A stretch of 64,000 bases of DNA. Source: Epiperipatus broadwayi. Taxonomy: Eukaryota; Onychophora; Udeonychophora; Euonychophora; Peripatidae. How positions within the stretch are numbered: position 1 is the stretch's first letter; each line of letters opens with the position of its first letter. The notes beneath the pieces were generated by a model. That model made no database searches. It was given only the letters and a program-made list of their open reading frames with translations, and was not told the origin of the DNA. Both the position numbers and the translations under genes were made by a program. Location of the stretch: the NCBI GenBank assembly GCA_028023455.1, contig JAQFVV010000186.1, positions 1,428,001 to 1,492,000 of the forward strand, written 5' to 3'. Of this stretch, positions 1-11,699 are shown piece by piece.

Positions 1-32
1 AAAAACAACAAAATATTACTTTTCTTCTTCAG

Positions 33-638
33 AGGTGGCTGGTGGCAGTCATTAGGGGTCAGGTTTATGGTGCAGGCTGTTGAGAATTGTTGCTTCTACC
101 TGAAAACCCTGCTGGAAGAATACCTGGTTAAAGTTTCTGCACCATTTTCCTCTCTGATGGGTTGCTGTGCCTCCTAGATGGGTTGGTTTTGAGCAGTGAA
201 GATCTGTGCTCGTAATTTGTTAGGCTTTTCTTGTTGGCTTTCCAATTTTGTGTAGGGAGTCCGAATTTGGTCTCTGCACATTTGGACTGTTAAATTAAGT
301 GACAGAGGTATCCAGAAATGGTCTTTGCATGGTTTGGATGTGAGTCAAGGGTTATCTTGTGGACCTCATTGCCTGTTGTGGTGGTTGGCACAATGCTGGA
401 CTTGTCTACCTATTCAGCTGAAGCTTGAGTCTTCACTTTGTGGCCTTGGGAGTGGGATCATTGGGCTATGGATAATCTCAGTGGCTGGTACATGTAGACC
501 CATGTATTGATACACCTTGGGCAAGATTATAGTAACCCTTTTGTGGATGTAATTGTTGCCTGGAGTGTGTCCTTTTGTAAACAAGATTATAATTGTTTTG
601 GTATTTTTTGTACATTGAATGCTTTGTAATGACATCAG
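33..638 (+). other. Candidate non-coding exon (GC-richer block with splice-site consensus)
   Basis: This block is clearly richer in G and C than almost everything downstream and has no microsatellite. It follows a pyrimidine tract ending in AG (21-32), a good splice acceptor. It ends in CAG followed by GTAAGT (donor GT at 639-640), a near-perfect donor. An AATAAA lies at 676-681. No frame stays open: the longest open stretch after the acceptor ends near position 178, and the 61- and 73-residue ORFs inside match no family I recognise. It could be an internal exon of a long non-coding RNA, a 3' UTR exon, or an old repeat. Splice consensus of this length arises by chance, so the call is tentative. 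Confidence 0.3.
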
Positions 639-699
639 GTAAGTAGACCCGAAAAACTTCTATGTAATCTTTAATAATAAAGATTGCTTTGAAATATAA

Positions 700-1660
700 C
701 AGTATAGGATTGTCCAGTTTTTATTCCCAATGCATGGATTGATTACCAAATGTAATTTATTTAGATATATTCTATAATTTGTGTAAATGTACACTTAAAA
801 CAGTGTCATCTAAATTATGTTATAATTAAAAGGCAGAAAGTAAATAAAATCAATATTACAAAAGCATTTATAAGCACAGATCATAAAATAATTATATTAA
901 AAATAAGTCATAACTCAAACATACTGTTATTAAATTTCTTGCTTGTATTTTAGAATTAATTGTTATTCATACTAAATTTAGACTGCTGTTAAATATTATG
1001 AGTGAGAATTACTACTGAAAGTCATTTGGTAGCATTTTTTGTGTGGTTTATAGTTACAAGGGTAATATTTATAGATGGTCTTTACATTGTTTGCACCTTG
1101 TGATTTCACTACAAATCCAGTGTATGATGGTTGGTTAACTTTCTGTGGTAATATGTTTTTTCCTAATTCCTAGGCTTATAAATCATGATTCAATTATTGT
1201 AACATAGAACAGATGATAAATCTTTTCTCTTTCACACACAAAAAAGCTTTTGACTAAGTTATTCTTTTATACTTAGTTTTTCATAGAATCATATTTCAGA
1301 TAGGAATGTAAAATCCAACTAATGGTTTTTTGTTCAGCAATCTATTCTGGAGACAATAAATTTGAAAATAATTTTCACTTTATATCTAATAGATAAGTAC
1401 AATAAAAATGTCTGCTTTTCAATGCTAGACTCTATCATCAGACAAATTGATGAATGCTTTATGACTTTTACTTGTTATTTTCTTTTAATATAGCTATACA
1501 AAGGGTTGAATCTAGATGAAAAATGTATAATTAAACTAAAATTTTCTAACCATTTCTAGGACCAATGAATTATTAAAGTAATCTTTTTTAACCTTCTGCT
1601 CATAACTGTTCACCCATTCAATAGTTTTATTTTCAAATTACTAAGACTTTTCTTAAGAGG
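700..1660. other. AT-rich stretch, nothing recognised
   Basis: Low-complexity AT-rich sequence without a convincing ORF, repeat pair or palindrome that I could see. Confidence 0.5.
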
Positions 1661-1741
1661 CAAGCATCATGAGGAAATTTTTAAATTCAGATTTTAGACC
1701 AATTAATTTTATAAAAGTTAATTTTATAACAACATCATCAT

Positions 1742-1773
1742 CGTTGTTGTTGTTGTTGTTGTTATTATTATTA

Positions 1774-1848
<75 letters not shown>
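1742..1848. repeat. (TTG)n followed by (TTA)n microsatellite, upstream of LINE
   Basis: TTG units pass into about 30 TTA units. The same TTG-then-TTA order recurs on the other side of the LINE (2612-2735). The TTA run is translated as a tyrosine tract in the ORF starting at 1669, so that ORF's first 65 or so residues are not protein sequence of the element. Confidence 0.9.
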
Positions 1849-1860
1849 CATTATTTACAA

Positions 1861-2611
1861 TTTTGTTATTATATGAATTCTCATAAAATTATTTCAGTTA
1901 AATGCCAAAAAGATCTTGGAATTATGTTTTTTTGTAATGGATCTTTTATTCTTGAAATGATTGTTGGTAAGGCTTTTAAGGTTATGGGTGCCATTCTTAG
2001 ACATGGTTATCAGTTCAGTAATGATACTAGACAGAAATTGTTTTTTTCATTGGTTCTTCCTATTATTGAATATGGTTCAATAATTTGGAACCCTAGTTCT
2101 TTGCAAGGATGTAACTTGTTGCAGTCTATTTCAAATAAGTTTTTCAAATATGTTTCTTGGGAGGGTAAAATGATTAATCTTTCATTTAGACGAAAGTATA
2201 GGGATTTGAAATATTTTTATAAAATTGTTAATAAACAGGTTATTTTATCAGATATAGTTTCAACTATCTCAATTAGGTCTTTGAGTTATTATAATAGGTC
2301 TACTTGTATATATTGGATTCAAACATGTCATTCTAATATTCTTAAATTTTGTCCTTTATTTAGGTTACCCTCTTTATATAATCAAATTGGGAGTAACCTT
2401 AATTTGTGTGACATTGATTATAAGAAATTTTGTAATCTTGTTAAACTGGAATGTTATGTTTGATTTTGTCTTTTAAATTTTACTTTATTATGTATACATT
2501 TATATTTTCATTTTATGTTATATGTTTTATTTTCACTTTTATTGTATGTGTAAACTGTAATTGGCTTTATGCTGTTGTTTAGCACTTAAATAAATGAATT
2601 GAATTGAATTA
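1861..2611 (+). mobile_element. 5'-truncated non-LTR retrotransposon, RT C-terminus (Jockey/CR1-like)
   Basis: An uninterrupted reading frame runs to the stop at 2461-2463; the LINE part starts near the ATG at 1873. It shows the thumb and post-thumb region of a LINE reverse transcriptase: KDLGI, then a LVLPIIEYGSIIWNP block, a region where family members read RRK..DL.F.YKI, and a short C-terminal tail. This is typical of Jockey, CR1 and Rex type ORF2 ends; I cannot fix the clade. The catalytic YADD motif and everything upstream are absent, so it is a 5'-truncated, dead copy. About 150 bp of 3' UTR follow, ending in AATAAATGAATTGAATTGAATT-type short repeats. The intact frame suggests a fairly recent insertion compared with the other LINEs here. 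It sits between two matching microsatellites. Confidence 0.8.
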
Positions 2612-2638
2612 TTGCTATTATTATTATTGTTGTTGTTG

Positions 2639-2735
<97 letters not shown>
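2612..2735. repeat. (TTG)n followed by (TTA)n microsatellite, downstream of LINE
   Basis: Five TTG units then more than 30 TTA units, the same composition and order as the tract upstream of the LINE. This suggests that the LINE landed in, and duplicated, a pre-existing satellite, or that a satellite tail was copied. Confidence 0.85.
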
Positions 2736-2737
<2 letters not shown>

Positions 2738-2740
2738 CAG

Positions 2741-2812
2741 TTGCATAAGATAGAGTGAATGGCTGAAGGGATCTTGAAAGTCTGTGTTTAAATCCCTTAT
2801 ATTACATCTAGA
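2741..2812 (+). repeat. Degenerate SINE-like fragment (copy 1)
   Basis: It shares with 9143-9217 a GGCT..GAG core, a GAAAGTCTG block and a TTAATCCCTTATAT-like block resembling a decayed RNA polymerase III B box. Two copies sharing the same order support a dispersed repeat; the tRNA origin is inference. Confidence 0.4.
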
Positions 2813-3033
2813 CTCCAGGTATATCAAATACACTTGTATTTAAAATATTGTATATTTTATAAATTTTCCACTATTAGATGACACAAAATTAAAATAATAA
2901 ATTATACAGTATAGCTTTAACAAATTAGCTCCAGGCATGGTATTTATAAAATTTATCTTAATAATTAAATTATATTTTTGACAATTATATTATTAATAAA
3001 TCACATTACCTATATCCTCCCACAAATAATGAC

Positions 3034-3049
3034 ACCTCTCATTTTGTAC
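3034..3049. repeat. Target-site duplication, left copy
   Basis: The 16-base word ACCTCTCATTTTGTAC is repeated exactly at 3160-3175, flanking the SINE. Confidence 0.9.
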
Positions 3050-3159
3050 CTTTTTTTTTTCATATGTCATAGCATCGGCCGGGACGCGAACTCACAACCA
3101 TCTGCAACCAACTACTTGCTTGCACGGCGGCTGCGATACCTCTCGGCTAACAACGCAAG
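3050..3159 (-). mobile_element. tRNA-derived SINE with intact target-site duplication
   Basis: About 110 bp, strikingly GC-rich for the window, inserted in minus orientation. Read on the minus strand it has an A-box-like GTTAGCCGAGAGGTA, a B-box-like GAGTTCGCGTCCC, then a tail reading GCTATGACATATG followed by an A run. Exact 16-bp duplications flank it, so this is target-primed insertion and probably recent. The copy at 22162-22242 has the same CTATGACAYATGA tail behind a different tRNA-like body. The protein frame passing through it is accidental. Confidence 0.85.
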
Positions 3160-3175
3160 ACCTCTCATTTTGTAC
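3160..3175. repeat. Target-site duplication, right copy
   Basis: Exact 16-bp copy of 3034-3049. Confidence 0.9.
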
Positions 3176-3370
3176 TTAACTTGTAAAACGACTAATTCAG
3201 CATTCTTTATTGGCATAAACTCCAAAATTTATCAATAAAAAAGTTTTTAATAGTTAAATATATTAAAATATATTCTATATCTAGCAATGAATAGCTCCAA
3301 TGGTTTGACACTTTCTTGCCTCCCTTCTCTGGCTTATTATATTCAAACTCCTTTGAATTGTAAATATTGG

Positions 3371-3580
3371 ATATACAAAATTAACAAAGCGTATGCCACA
3401 CTTGAATGAGAAGCTATAAAGATACACAGAAATTATTACATGCTAAATCATTCTGCAGCTCACAGTACCACTATGAATATGAGGCAAAAGACCTCGAAAG
3501 CGCTTTAGCGTGTAATAATTTCTGTGTATCTTTATAGCTTCTCATTCAAGTGTGGCATACACTTTGTTAATTTTGTATAT
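3371..3580. mobile_element. Foldback element, 77-bp arms, with hairpin-GAAA motif
   Basis: Arms 3371-3447 and 3504-3580 are near-perfect reverse complements, including a shared block reading GAAGCTATAAAGATACAC. The 56-base centre contains, at about 3480-3499, GAGG, a short loop, CCTC and then GAAAG, preceded by ATGAATAT. The same ATGAATATG + hairpin + GAAAG order occurs near 23409 and in the foldback at 45885-46315. PLE terminal region is the likely source. Confidence 0.75.
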
Positions 3581-3769
3581 TAAATTATCGAATGAGAAGT
3601 CTTAAAATCTTTAATACTTTACAAATATTGGATATATAAAACGATTAATCATAGACCACTGTCATTATCACAAATTTATAATGAACACATAATTCAACTT
3701 TATATATTAGTTTTACTTACAATATTTTAATTAGCTCACATTTATAAGTATGCATACTTCAGACACAAA

Positions 3770-3979
3770 TTGGCAATTATCAATAAAGTCACCAGGCTTG
3801 TTGAACTATCAAATCATTCAATCAATCTCTTTCTGACTAGACCCTTCCCCTCAACATCAGACCAAAATCAAGACAGCCTTTTGGACTTACTGGTAATTCT
3901 TAGCAGATACCCACATTGGATATCAATAGAATGTGGATATATGATTGGAATAATTCCAATACAAATAATCTTACTCTAA
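3770..3979 (+). pseudogene. Possible LINE endonuclease fragment
   Basis: The 69-residue frame contains an SLLDLLV stretch a few residues after TRPFPSTSDQNQ, resembling the TR-F-P-D-x-(8)-LLDLL segment of LINE apurinic endonucleases. There is no SDH catalytic motif, and nothing else in the neighbourhood continues it. Short, so weakly supported. Confidence 0.3.
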
Positions 3980-3980
3980 T

Positions 3981-4880
3981 AGCTTGCACTATTTTCTGAA
4001 TACCTGGTTTCTCCCAAAAAATCTCTGGTCAAAGATTAACAAATTAGAATAGGCCAGGGTAGATGTTATTATATATTACATAAGTGGGGATTTATAGACT
4101 CTCCAAACTGTGAGTGTGAAAGCCCACAAACTATGGTACATATTTACAGGGAGTACACAATTTACTGTATACTGTTGATCTCTTTGTTCTACATAGCTTA
4201 GAGAAATGAGCTCTTGATTGGTTAAAAACTGGTTGGTGAATTTTAATATACCGATACCATATGCTAAATAAATTAAATAAATATAGAAATAGTTTATTTC
4301 ATAATAATCTATTATATTTTTTGATTAATGAGACTATTTTTATTTTCCATTAACTATTCTATTTTAATTAAACATTACTTCAGCTGTTTATAATAGTTTG
4401 TTTTAAATCAATTAAGTTAGTGGCCTAATCACAAGGAGTCACTCGTGATATTACTAATTTTCCTATATTAACTATAGCAATAAGATTGTATGTGTTTATG
4501 CATCCATCTTTACTCTTTAATTACATACCTAGTATTTCTGATCTCAGTTCCCTTTTAAATTTTTTATAATCTCTCAAGAATTAAGAAATCAATAATAGGA
4601 AAAAGTATGTTGGCAGCATTTTAATTGCAATTTTTTGCAATGCAATACCATGACCCATAAACCAATTTGGAATTGAATTTTGAAACTGAAGTTTCAGCTG
4701 GAAAAGATTGAATGTTTATGACACCTGATAATCCCTTAACTACCTATCTTAAAAGTGGTGTACAAAACATGGTTAAAAATTGCTCTTCTCAAAAGGTATG
4801 GTTAATTTTTTATGCCTGGCAGATTAATCATTAATTTGATAGAAATAATAATAAAAATATCAATAGTGATAGTAGAGAAA
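3981..4880. other. AT-rich stretch, nothing recognised
   Basis: No ORF, tandem repeat or palindrome of note seen. Confidence 0.45.
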
Positions 4881-4889
4881 GACGGTAAA

Positions 4890-7560
4890 TATTATAAATC
4901 TATTCTTTAATAAAATATATACACATGGACTGTATGATTAGTCAGTAAAAGGAGAATGCATGGTGTTGGATGTACTGAAAAATCTAATTTGTCTTCCTTA
5001 AAATTCATTGTATCAATGAAAGACTAATTGTGTTAAAACTTCCCTTGTGTAATGGTATTAATGTTCATATTATTAATGCATTTGCTCCAACATTAAATTC
5101 AAAGAATTCAGAAGAAAACTTTGATTTTTTTATTGTATAGTTCATTAAAAGATGATTTTTTTCTTCGTGATAACTTTAATATATGTGTTGATACAGAAAA
5201 TAAACTAGTTTGGGCCAAAAGTTGTTGGAAATAACAGTATTAGTGCTATAAATGTAAATGGTTTTTTGTTAATGATGTTTTGCATCTCACATGAATTGCC
5301 AATCTCAAATACATTAGATAGAAAAATCACCATAAAAATATGAATAAATCAATGTTCAAATTAATAGAAATTAATAGTTTACATTGGATTAGAAATGAGA
5401 ATACAAAAGAAGTTTATATTATGTGAGCATATACAAATACAGATTAGTGGATCAAATGTAGATTAGTATATACACATATTAACATGACAGATTTAATTAA
5501 AAAATAGGTCTTTTTCTGATCTCATTTGCAAATAAATGGATGTCCATAATTTTCAAGATTCTACTATAAGTACTGAATTTCAACAGTAATTAAACACTAA
5601 AATTGTTTTCTTGGAACTTCAAAAATGTCATATTACTGAAGCATGGAATTTTTTCAAGGAGTGTGTTATGGATATAAGAAAATCTATTTTAAGGTTCACC
5701 AAAAAGAAGAATCATGACTGATTTTCTGGTAGTGATTTTATTATTACTGATTTGATTAAAAATATGTCATTTTTTGCCTAATATGGAGCTTCATAATGAA
5801 GACATAGATGTAAAGGCAAAGTTTAATGGTTGATCAAGGAGACTTAAAAATAACCAGAGACTTAAAACTGCAAAAAAGATTCAGACATTTGATGATCATA
5901 GTCACTATTTTTTTTTTGATACACTGAAATCAAATGAGGAACACTGTATGAATTTTATTAAATATAACAATGCTACTTTTTGATATGATGACAGTGACAT
6001 ATGGAAGGGATATTTGATCATTTTCTGAGTAAGGATGGCATTTAGTGATATATTCATTTTACCTATTTATTTAAATTTGGAAAAAGGTATCCATCTTGGT
6101 GAAGTAAAACCAATTCTTTGTAAACTTATGCTGGAAAGACTATTGATTGTCATAAAATGCTTGGATAAATGTTAAAATATGATTGTGATATTTTGATTTT
6201 AAAAATATTGGAATTTTTTTAAAATATAAAAAATCATGGTGTCTTGTGCTTATGTATGCATCCATTATTCCAGTTTTTAAATATAAAAAGAATGGATTAT
6301 TGTAATTATCCAGTAAAATAAAGGTATTTTCAGGATGTGTTTATCAGAGACTCAGTGTGGTTTTAGAAAATCAAGAAGCTTTTAGACATGATTTTTACTT
6401 CTAAGTAAATGCTTGTTTAGACATGATTTTTACTTCTAATTAACGGCTTGAAAATATCCAGAATAAAAGCATGGCTTACACATTGCTTTTCTTGATTGGT
6501 TTATTGATTTGATCAAGGAGTTGGACTCAAATTAGTCATACAGATTTAGTACATTGTTTAAAATAAGTTTATTATCCATCAAAGTTTATTCATATCACAC
6601 ATTTTACATAATGGGTATGTGTCCAACATAGTGATTGCATTTTGTGATAATAGTCTTTGAAATTGCTTATAGGTTACTAAATGAAATGGTGATCAAAATG
6701 CAATATAGGTTTGATTGTAAAATTTTTAATTTGAATCGATTAAAAGTGAAAGCAAAAACTTCAACATGCAGATTCTGGATTGACAGTTTTTCTGGTTCAA
6801 AAGATGATTTACAGAATATACTATATGCTTTGAATGTAATACATAAAGATTATAGGTTAATAATTCATGTTTAAAACTTGAGTTTTTTAATCAGTCTGTG
6901 ATGGAAGAAAAGTTCTTAGCAACTTTTAGTCTTTGATAGTTATCAACTTGGAAGAAACAAATCAATTTAAATATCTTGGATTTTATAAGTAGAAGGCAGT
7001 ACCAACTTTACTGTGCTGCTCAATAAGTTATATGATAAGATATTTAAACTCATGGAAATACCTACATGAAGGAAATATATAGAGAGCTGTTACTTTATCT
7101 AATTTGATATATAGTAGAAAGATTTGGCCATTTATCAATGTAATATAAATCTATTAGAAAATTTCATTTAAGAATGTGCTGTAACATTCTAAAAATGTAC
7201 TGGAAAGATTATAAAATTAACCACTATAGTCTTCAACTTGTTGACTGTAAGATCCACTATTATAAAACCATACCTTTAGTTAATTGAAGATGTAAGTCAA
7301 ATGAGCAATACAAGATTTTCAAAAAGAGTTTTATTAATGAATTTTATTGAATCATACCACTATCTAAAACAATTAAGGGTCGAAAACATTCATGATCTAA
7401 AACCTTAATGTCATTTGTAGCTTATAGCAATGTTTTTTACTGCACTAAGTATATGTAAAGAGACCTCTGAAACATCTTATAAACTGAACTTTTACCTTTT
7501 GATGAATCGTGTCTTATGAGAAGTTGATTTATATTATTCAGATTGATAGCTTACATATCT
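4890..7560 (+). pseudogene. LINE-A copy 1: decayed endonuclease-reverse transcriptase
   Basis: Translating all three plus frames gives recognisable pieces in the right order for an endonuclease/RT LINE protein. Near 5020-5100 is the apurinic-endonuclease block with INERLIVLKLP then INAFAPTLNS. Near 5280-5320 is CISHELPISNT, family HEL-I-NT. Near 6090 is GEVKPI, family EVQ-AI. Near 6340 is the remnant of the ESQCGFRK block. Near 6690-6800 is a segment matching YR-DG-x-FNL-RL-AK, after which the FADD catalytic site should come but is lost. Near 7190-7300 is the post-RT WKD-x-TN motif. Stops and frameshifts occur throughout. Same family as 27280-29660 and 51100-51720. The clade is not assigned. 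Confidence 0.7.
6381..6440. repeat. Short tandem duplication (offset 35 bp)
   Basis: TTTAGACATGATTTTTACTT occurs at 6381 and again at 6416, a small local duplication inside the decayed LINE. Confidence 0.7.
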
Positions 7561-7864
7561 GATCATATATATTATACTTCTTTGGAAATTACTATACCAG
7601 CAAGTAAAAAAAATCTTCAATATTATCACACATATGTACAAGAGATTACTGTATGTTAAAATTTAAATAAATTAATGTATTTATTATATAAATAATGATT
7701 CATTTAATTTCAAATATGTATATTTTTTAATAATTTATATTTAGAGGATAGAAAATAAAATATAAAATATGAATGACTTAACAATTTACATATGCAATAA
7801 ATGATAATAGTGTTCATATTGTATTATTATTATTATAATTAGTTCTTGTTAATTATATATATAT

Positions 7865-8450
7865 TCATAGTATTATTTTGGGGAACTTCCGCGTAATAAA
7901 AATATAATAACTAAATAGCTGATGTTTAAGTACAATAACAAGTACTTTTCTTAGAGCTTCCTCTTTCGCAAATCATCATTTTTTCAAAATACCTCCATTA
8001 TGCAAACAAATCTTTATTGTAAAGATTAATAATGTTAATTCTAATATTCTCACAGATAAATGATGAATTAATTAGTATTATTTCTAGAAGCTTCGTATAG
8101 TAAAAATATAATAGTTAAATAGCTGACTTTTAGTCCTATATCAAACTATTTAGCTATTATATTTTTAGTATATGTAAGCGCCCATAAATAATACTATGAT
8201 TTCATCATTTATCCATAACAATATTGGAATTAATATTATTAATCTTTATGGGACTGACTTGTTTACAGAATGGGGGGATTTTTTTTAAAAAATGTGTGTG
8301 TGTGTGAAAAAAACACACATTCTTATGATTTGATAAAGAAGCTCTGAGAAAAGTATACATTATTATACTGAAATGTCAGCAATTTAATTATTATGTTTTT
8401 ACTACATGGAAGCTCTTGGAAATAGTAGTATGATGAGAATATTAGAATTA
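7865..8450. mobile_element. Foldback element with nested hairpin
   Basis: The left arm (about 7865-8095) and right arm (about 8145-8450) are imperfect reverse complements. Matching landmarks are the TAATAATGTTAATTCTAATAT region, the ATAAATGATGA region and the AGAGCTTC region. At the centre, 8098-8128 and 8145-8172 form a tight hairpin around TTTAGTCC. The right arm contains a (TG)n and a polypurine interruption. No coding potential. Confidence 0.6.
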
Positions 8451-9065
8451 ATATATATAAAATAGAAATTCATCTAACATTACAATATTAACCAAAACAA
8501 AATTTCATTAAAATTCTGTCACAATCATCTATTAACACACACATACACACAAAACAAAATACCCTTCACATCATTCAATTCAAAAACCAACTTCCTTTAA
8601 CCTTAAAGGATGTCTTCGTGAAATTGATGTTCTCAGATAGTTAATCTTAAAAAATTTCTTTTTTTTCAGTTAATTTCATATTCTTAATCTTTAGACTACA
8701 ATTAATATAATAATAATTGAAGTTAATTAACATTAAAATTGTTTTCAATAATACCGAAAAATGGACTAATTAACACAAATCAATTGATTACAATGGCAAC
8801 ATACCTTCTAGGTAAATTATTTTAAAATTGTGTTTTTAAAACTAAATTAGACTTTACACTAATTATATATTTTAGTAGCTTATCACATAAATCAATTTAT
8901 AAATTGGGTCATCATTGCAGCTATTAAAATAATGCACAAACTTTAGATCATAGAGTATACATCGTGAGTTGGAGTAGTTTGAAGCCTGTTCATTAAAGTA
9001 TGATGATTGGTTATCTTAATATAAAGCTGAGCACTGATTATATATATGTGTAGAAATGATAAGCT

Positions 9066-9110
9066 AAACCAACTGATGATTGCCAGTTTAGCATGAAATA
9101 TGTCTATTGG
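9066..9110 (+). ncRNA. Hammerhead-ribozyme-like motif (degenerate)
   Basis: In order: CCAA (9069-9072), CTGATGA (9073-9079), a weak stem-loop TTGC..GCAT (9080-9094), GAAA (9095-9098), then TATGTC with GTC at 9102-9104, and TTGG (9107-9110), which can pair with CCAA. All core elements of a type I hammerhead are in order. Two unpaired bases separate the cleavage triplet from stem I, and stem II has a mismatch at its base. PLE termini are known to carry such motifs; activity is doubtful. Confidence 0.35.
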
Positions 9111-9142
9111 TGATTATTTATCTTTTCAACATGTGTGTGATC

Positions 9143-9217
9143 AGGTGGATCAGCAATATGAGATGGCTTGGAGAGTTGAGGGTCATGTGAAAGTCTGAGT
9201 TTTAATCCCTTATATAA
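9143..9217 (+). repeat. Degenerate SINE-like fragment (copy 2)
   Basis: Matches 2741-2812 in the GAAAGTCTG and AATCCCTTATAT blocks. It lies just downstream of the hammerhead-like motif, so it may be the tail of the same element. Confidence 0.4.
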
Positions 9218-9573
9218 TACTATTTTTTAAAAAAATTAAAAATTACTATTTAATTAAGATGAATAATGATTTACATGATAGGCAAAATATTATCATTACT
9301 TTGTGATGAAGTATATCAAATTAATTGTAATATACATATGGTATTTTTTTTGTAAAGTTATACAATCCTTGAACTCCAAACTGATAGAATGAGTTTTTTT
9401 CCACATTTGGGAACCATATTACAGATACTTAGTTATTGAACCTGACTATCTACCTCTATGCTCATCTGCCCAATTTATCATATATTTCTAACAGTATTTA
9501 AAATTAAACCTAAAATTCTTTCAAGAAATACAGTGTGCATTTATAAATATATCAAATTTCTACTATATGTTGC

Positions 9574-9876
9574 CTTTGATAGAATAGCTCAATTGGTAGA
9601 ACTTTTGCCTTAAATTCGATATTCATGAATCTAAGATATGAGTTCAAATTCTAAGCGAATATTGTCACTGTGCATATAGCCAGCAACACCTGAAGAGGAG
9701 TGGAGAATAATACTACTCGAAACATTGTGTAATTACTAACTCGTGTTGTCTATTTGTGTGTTATTACTAACAAGTTGTTTGTATTTGAAAGTTTAATTAA
9801 AGTTTAAAAGTTTCTATACATTCAACATTCATTCATAGACGATGGAAATAGTCCAACATATCACATCTTAAGTGTA
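9574..9876 (+). mobile_element. tRNA-like/PLE-tail element, copy 1
   Basis: It begins with TTGCCTTTGATAG and a tRNA-like A box, ATAGCTCAATTGGTAGAAC. A B box, GAGTTCAAATTCTA, follows at about 9641. Next come CACCTGAAGA, a G-rich/C-rich hairpin (GAGTGGAG loop CTACTC) and GAAACATTGTGT. The final segment, with TGTTATTACTAACA and ATGGAAATAGTCCAACATA, is shared with 10259-10440, 38265-38525, 39245-39530 and 46690-47015. In the 38-39 kb copies the same module follows a PLE endonuclease frame, so this is probably the 3' end of that PLE, or a SINE that shares it. Confidence 0.65.
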
Positions 9877-10258
9877 TTTATATATTCAATATGTAAGTTA
9901 TGTTAATTTCATTATGCATAGATTTTGGTATATATTATTATTAGTATTATATATTGATTACCAGAAGTTATTAAAGCTAACTGAGACCAAAACTAATTAT
10001 AAGAGTCAAATGGTAGTATAATCAAACATAAATCAAAATATCAATTTATGGAAAAGAAATTGTGATATTGAAACATAAAGTATTATATGTATAATTGTTT
10101 TAAAAAGTTATTTGCAAATAATAGCCAAGGCAATTAAAAAACACTACTTCTTAATTACAGCTTAGAGGTTTTGTTTAAAATGCAATTGTAGACAAAATTA
10201 GTTTAACAAATTTATTGTGTTTTAGTTATATTTATATGTTAGACAATTTTCATCATTT

Positions 10259-10440
10259 AATATGAATATTGAATGTCTTTAAAAAAATTCCATTATATTT
10301 AAATTCCCAAATACATGCAACTGGAATATTTAAATAAAGTTAAATTTCTTTAATACTCATATTAGATGATGGAAATAATTCAACATATAAAGACAACTAA
10401 AACACCATCATCACAAACTTTCAGGAAATTTATGGTATGT
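10259..10440. mobile_element. Foldback dimer of the PLE-tail segment
   Basis: The left half, with ATATTGAATGTCTTT and AATTCCCAAATACATGC, is the reverse complement of the right half, with GGAATATTTAAATAAAG and TAATACTCATATT. The right half continues with ATCATCACAAAC and TTTCAGGAAA, also found after the 39.5-kb copy. Confidence 0.55.
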
Positions 10441-10879
10441 TTGTGCATAATTAAATAAAAGAAAACGTAAATACGTAAAAATATAACAAAGTTGAAATTT
10501 TATTGAACAATATATTATTAAATTATTAGATTCTTTAAATATATATGAAGGTAATTTATAAACATTATAGACATTAATTAACATAACCGTTATACTGATA
10601 TTTTACATATAAAAAAAGACTGTTGTAATCCCTTTCTGTTTTTTTTTTATACTGCTCAATAATTTTTGAATAAATTGAAAAATGGGGGAGAGAATTTTTT
10701 CCAGTAATTATCAAATAAAACTTTTATTGTTACATATTTATCAGTTTCAATACAACTTTTATGTTTATCAATTAAATTTTAATATTGGACTACCAAATTT
10801 CAAATAATTAATATTTTACAAAACACATTATAATTATAAAAAAATATTTAAAGAAATAGAAAATTAATTTTCTATTTTA

Positions 10880-11650
10880 CATAGAAAGTTTGTGTTTTAA
10901 ATTCAATACTAGAGGCCTCTGTGAAGCGTTTTCAATTGTTGTAAGCTTACAATCAGTTAACTTTTCTTATTCCTTTAAAAAATGTAATTATTTAATATTC
11001 ATGAAAGAAAAAATGTTTTAATTATAATTTAAATTTATAAAAATTTAATAATCTGTAATTAATAAAAAAAAATCCGATATATAATGTTAGCCTCAAAACA
11101 CCATCACTCAATAATTTTTTTATGTATTTTTATGATTTAGGAGCCATTGTGCTTTTTAATTGCTATAAATTTACAAATAGACAAGTTTTTCAACTTTAAA
11201 ATGTTTATTCTTTGATATTTGTAAAAAAAAAAAAAAAAAAAAAAAGTTTGAATTTAATTCAAAATTATAAAAAATTAACAATTTGGTATTGATAAAAAAA
11301 AATTGAATAGCTAAACAAATTTTGATAATAACATTAGCATGAAATTGCCATATTTAATAAGTAAAAAAAAGTCTCTATATTCTTATTTTCTAGGAATACC
11401 TATATTTTTAATTGTAAAATTTATGAAGGAAAAAATGTTCTAAAGTAAATTCAAAATTATAAACAACAATAAAAAATGATAGCATCAACATGTATTTTTG
11501 TGTCCTAGGGGGCCCTGTGCATTATTTATTAATGATTGTAGGCTTACAAATAAATTTCTTTTACTCACCTTTAAAAAATGTAATTCTTTAATATTTAATT
11601 TAAAATAATAACAGCTCAAAATTTTTATATAAAAGTATTTTTGTGAATTT
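10880..11650. repeat. Diverged tandem-like repeats
   Basis: A segment reading roughly CTAGGGGCC..TGTGC..TTAATTGTTGTAAGCTTACAA, then TTTAAAAAATGTAATT..TTAATATTT, recurs near 10905, 11142 and 11508, with a shorter piece near 11388. Spacing is irregular (about 240 to 370 bp) and identity low. A 23-base A run (about 11223-11245) lies inside. Old tandem duplication or clustered copies of one AT-rich repeat. Confidence 0.45.
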
Positions 11651-11699
11651 AAATTGAGTAAACACTTGCAGTGTCTAAATAACACTATTTCAGTTTTTA

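Noticed and set aside
1669-1860. N-terminal polytyrosine part of the 264-residue ORF
   Set aside because: It is the TTA microsatellite read in frame; the LINE protein starts after it.
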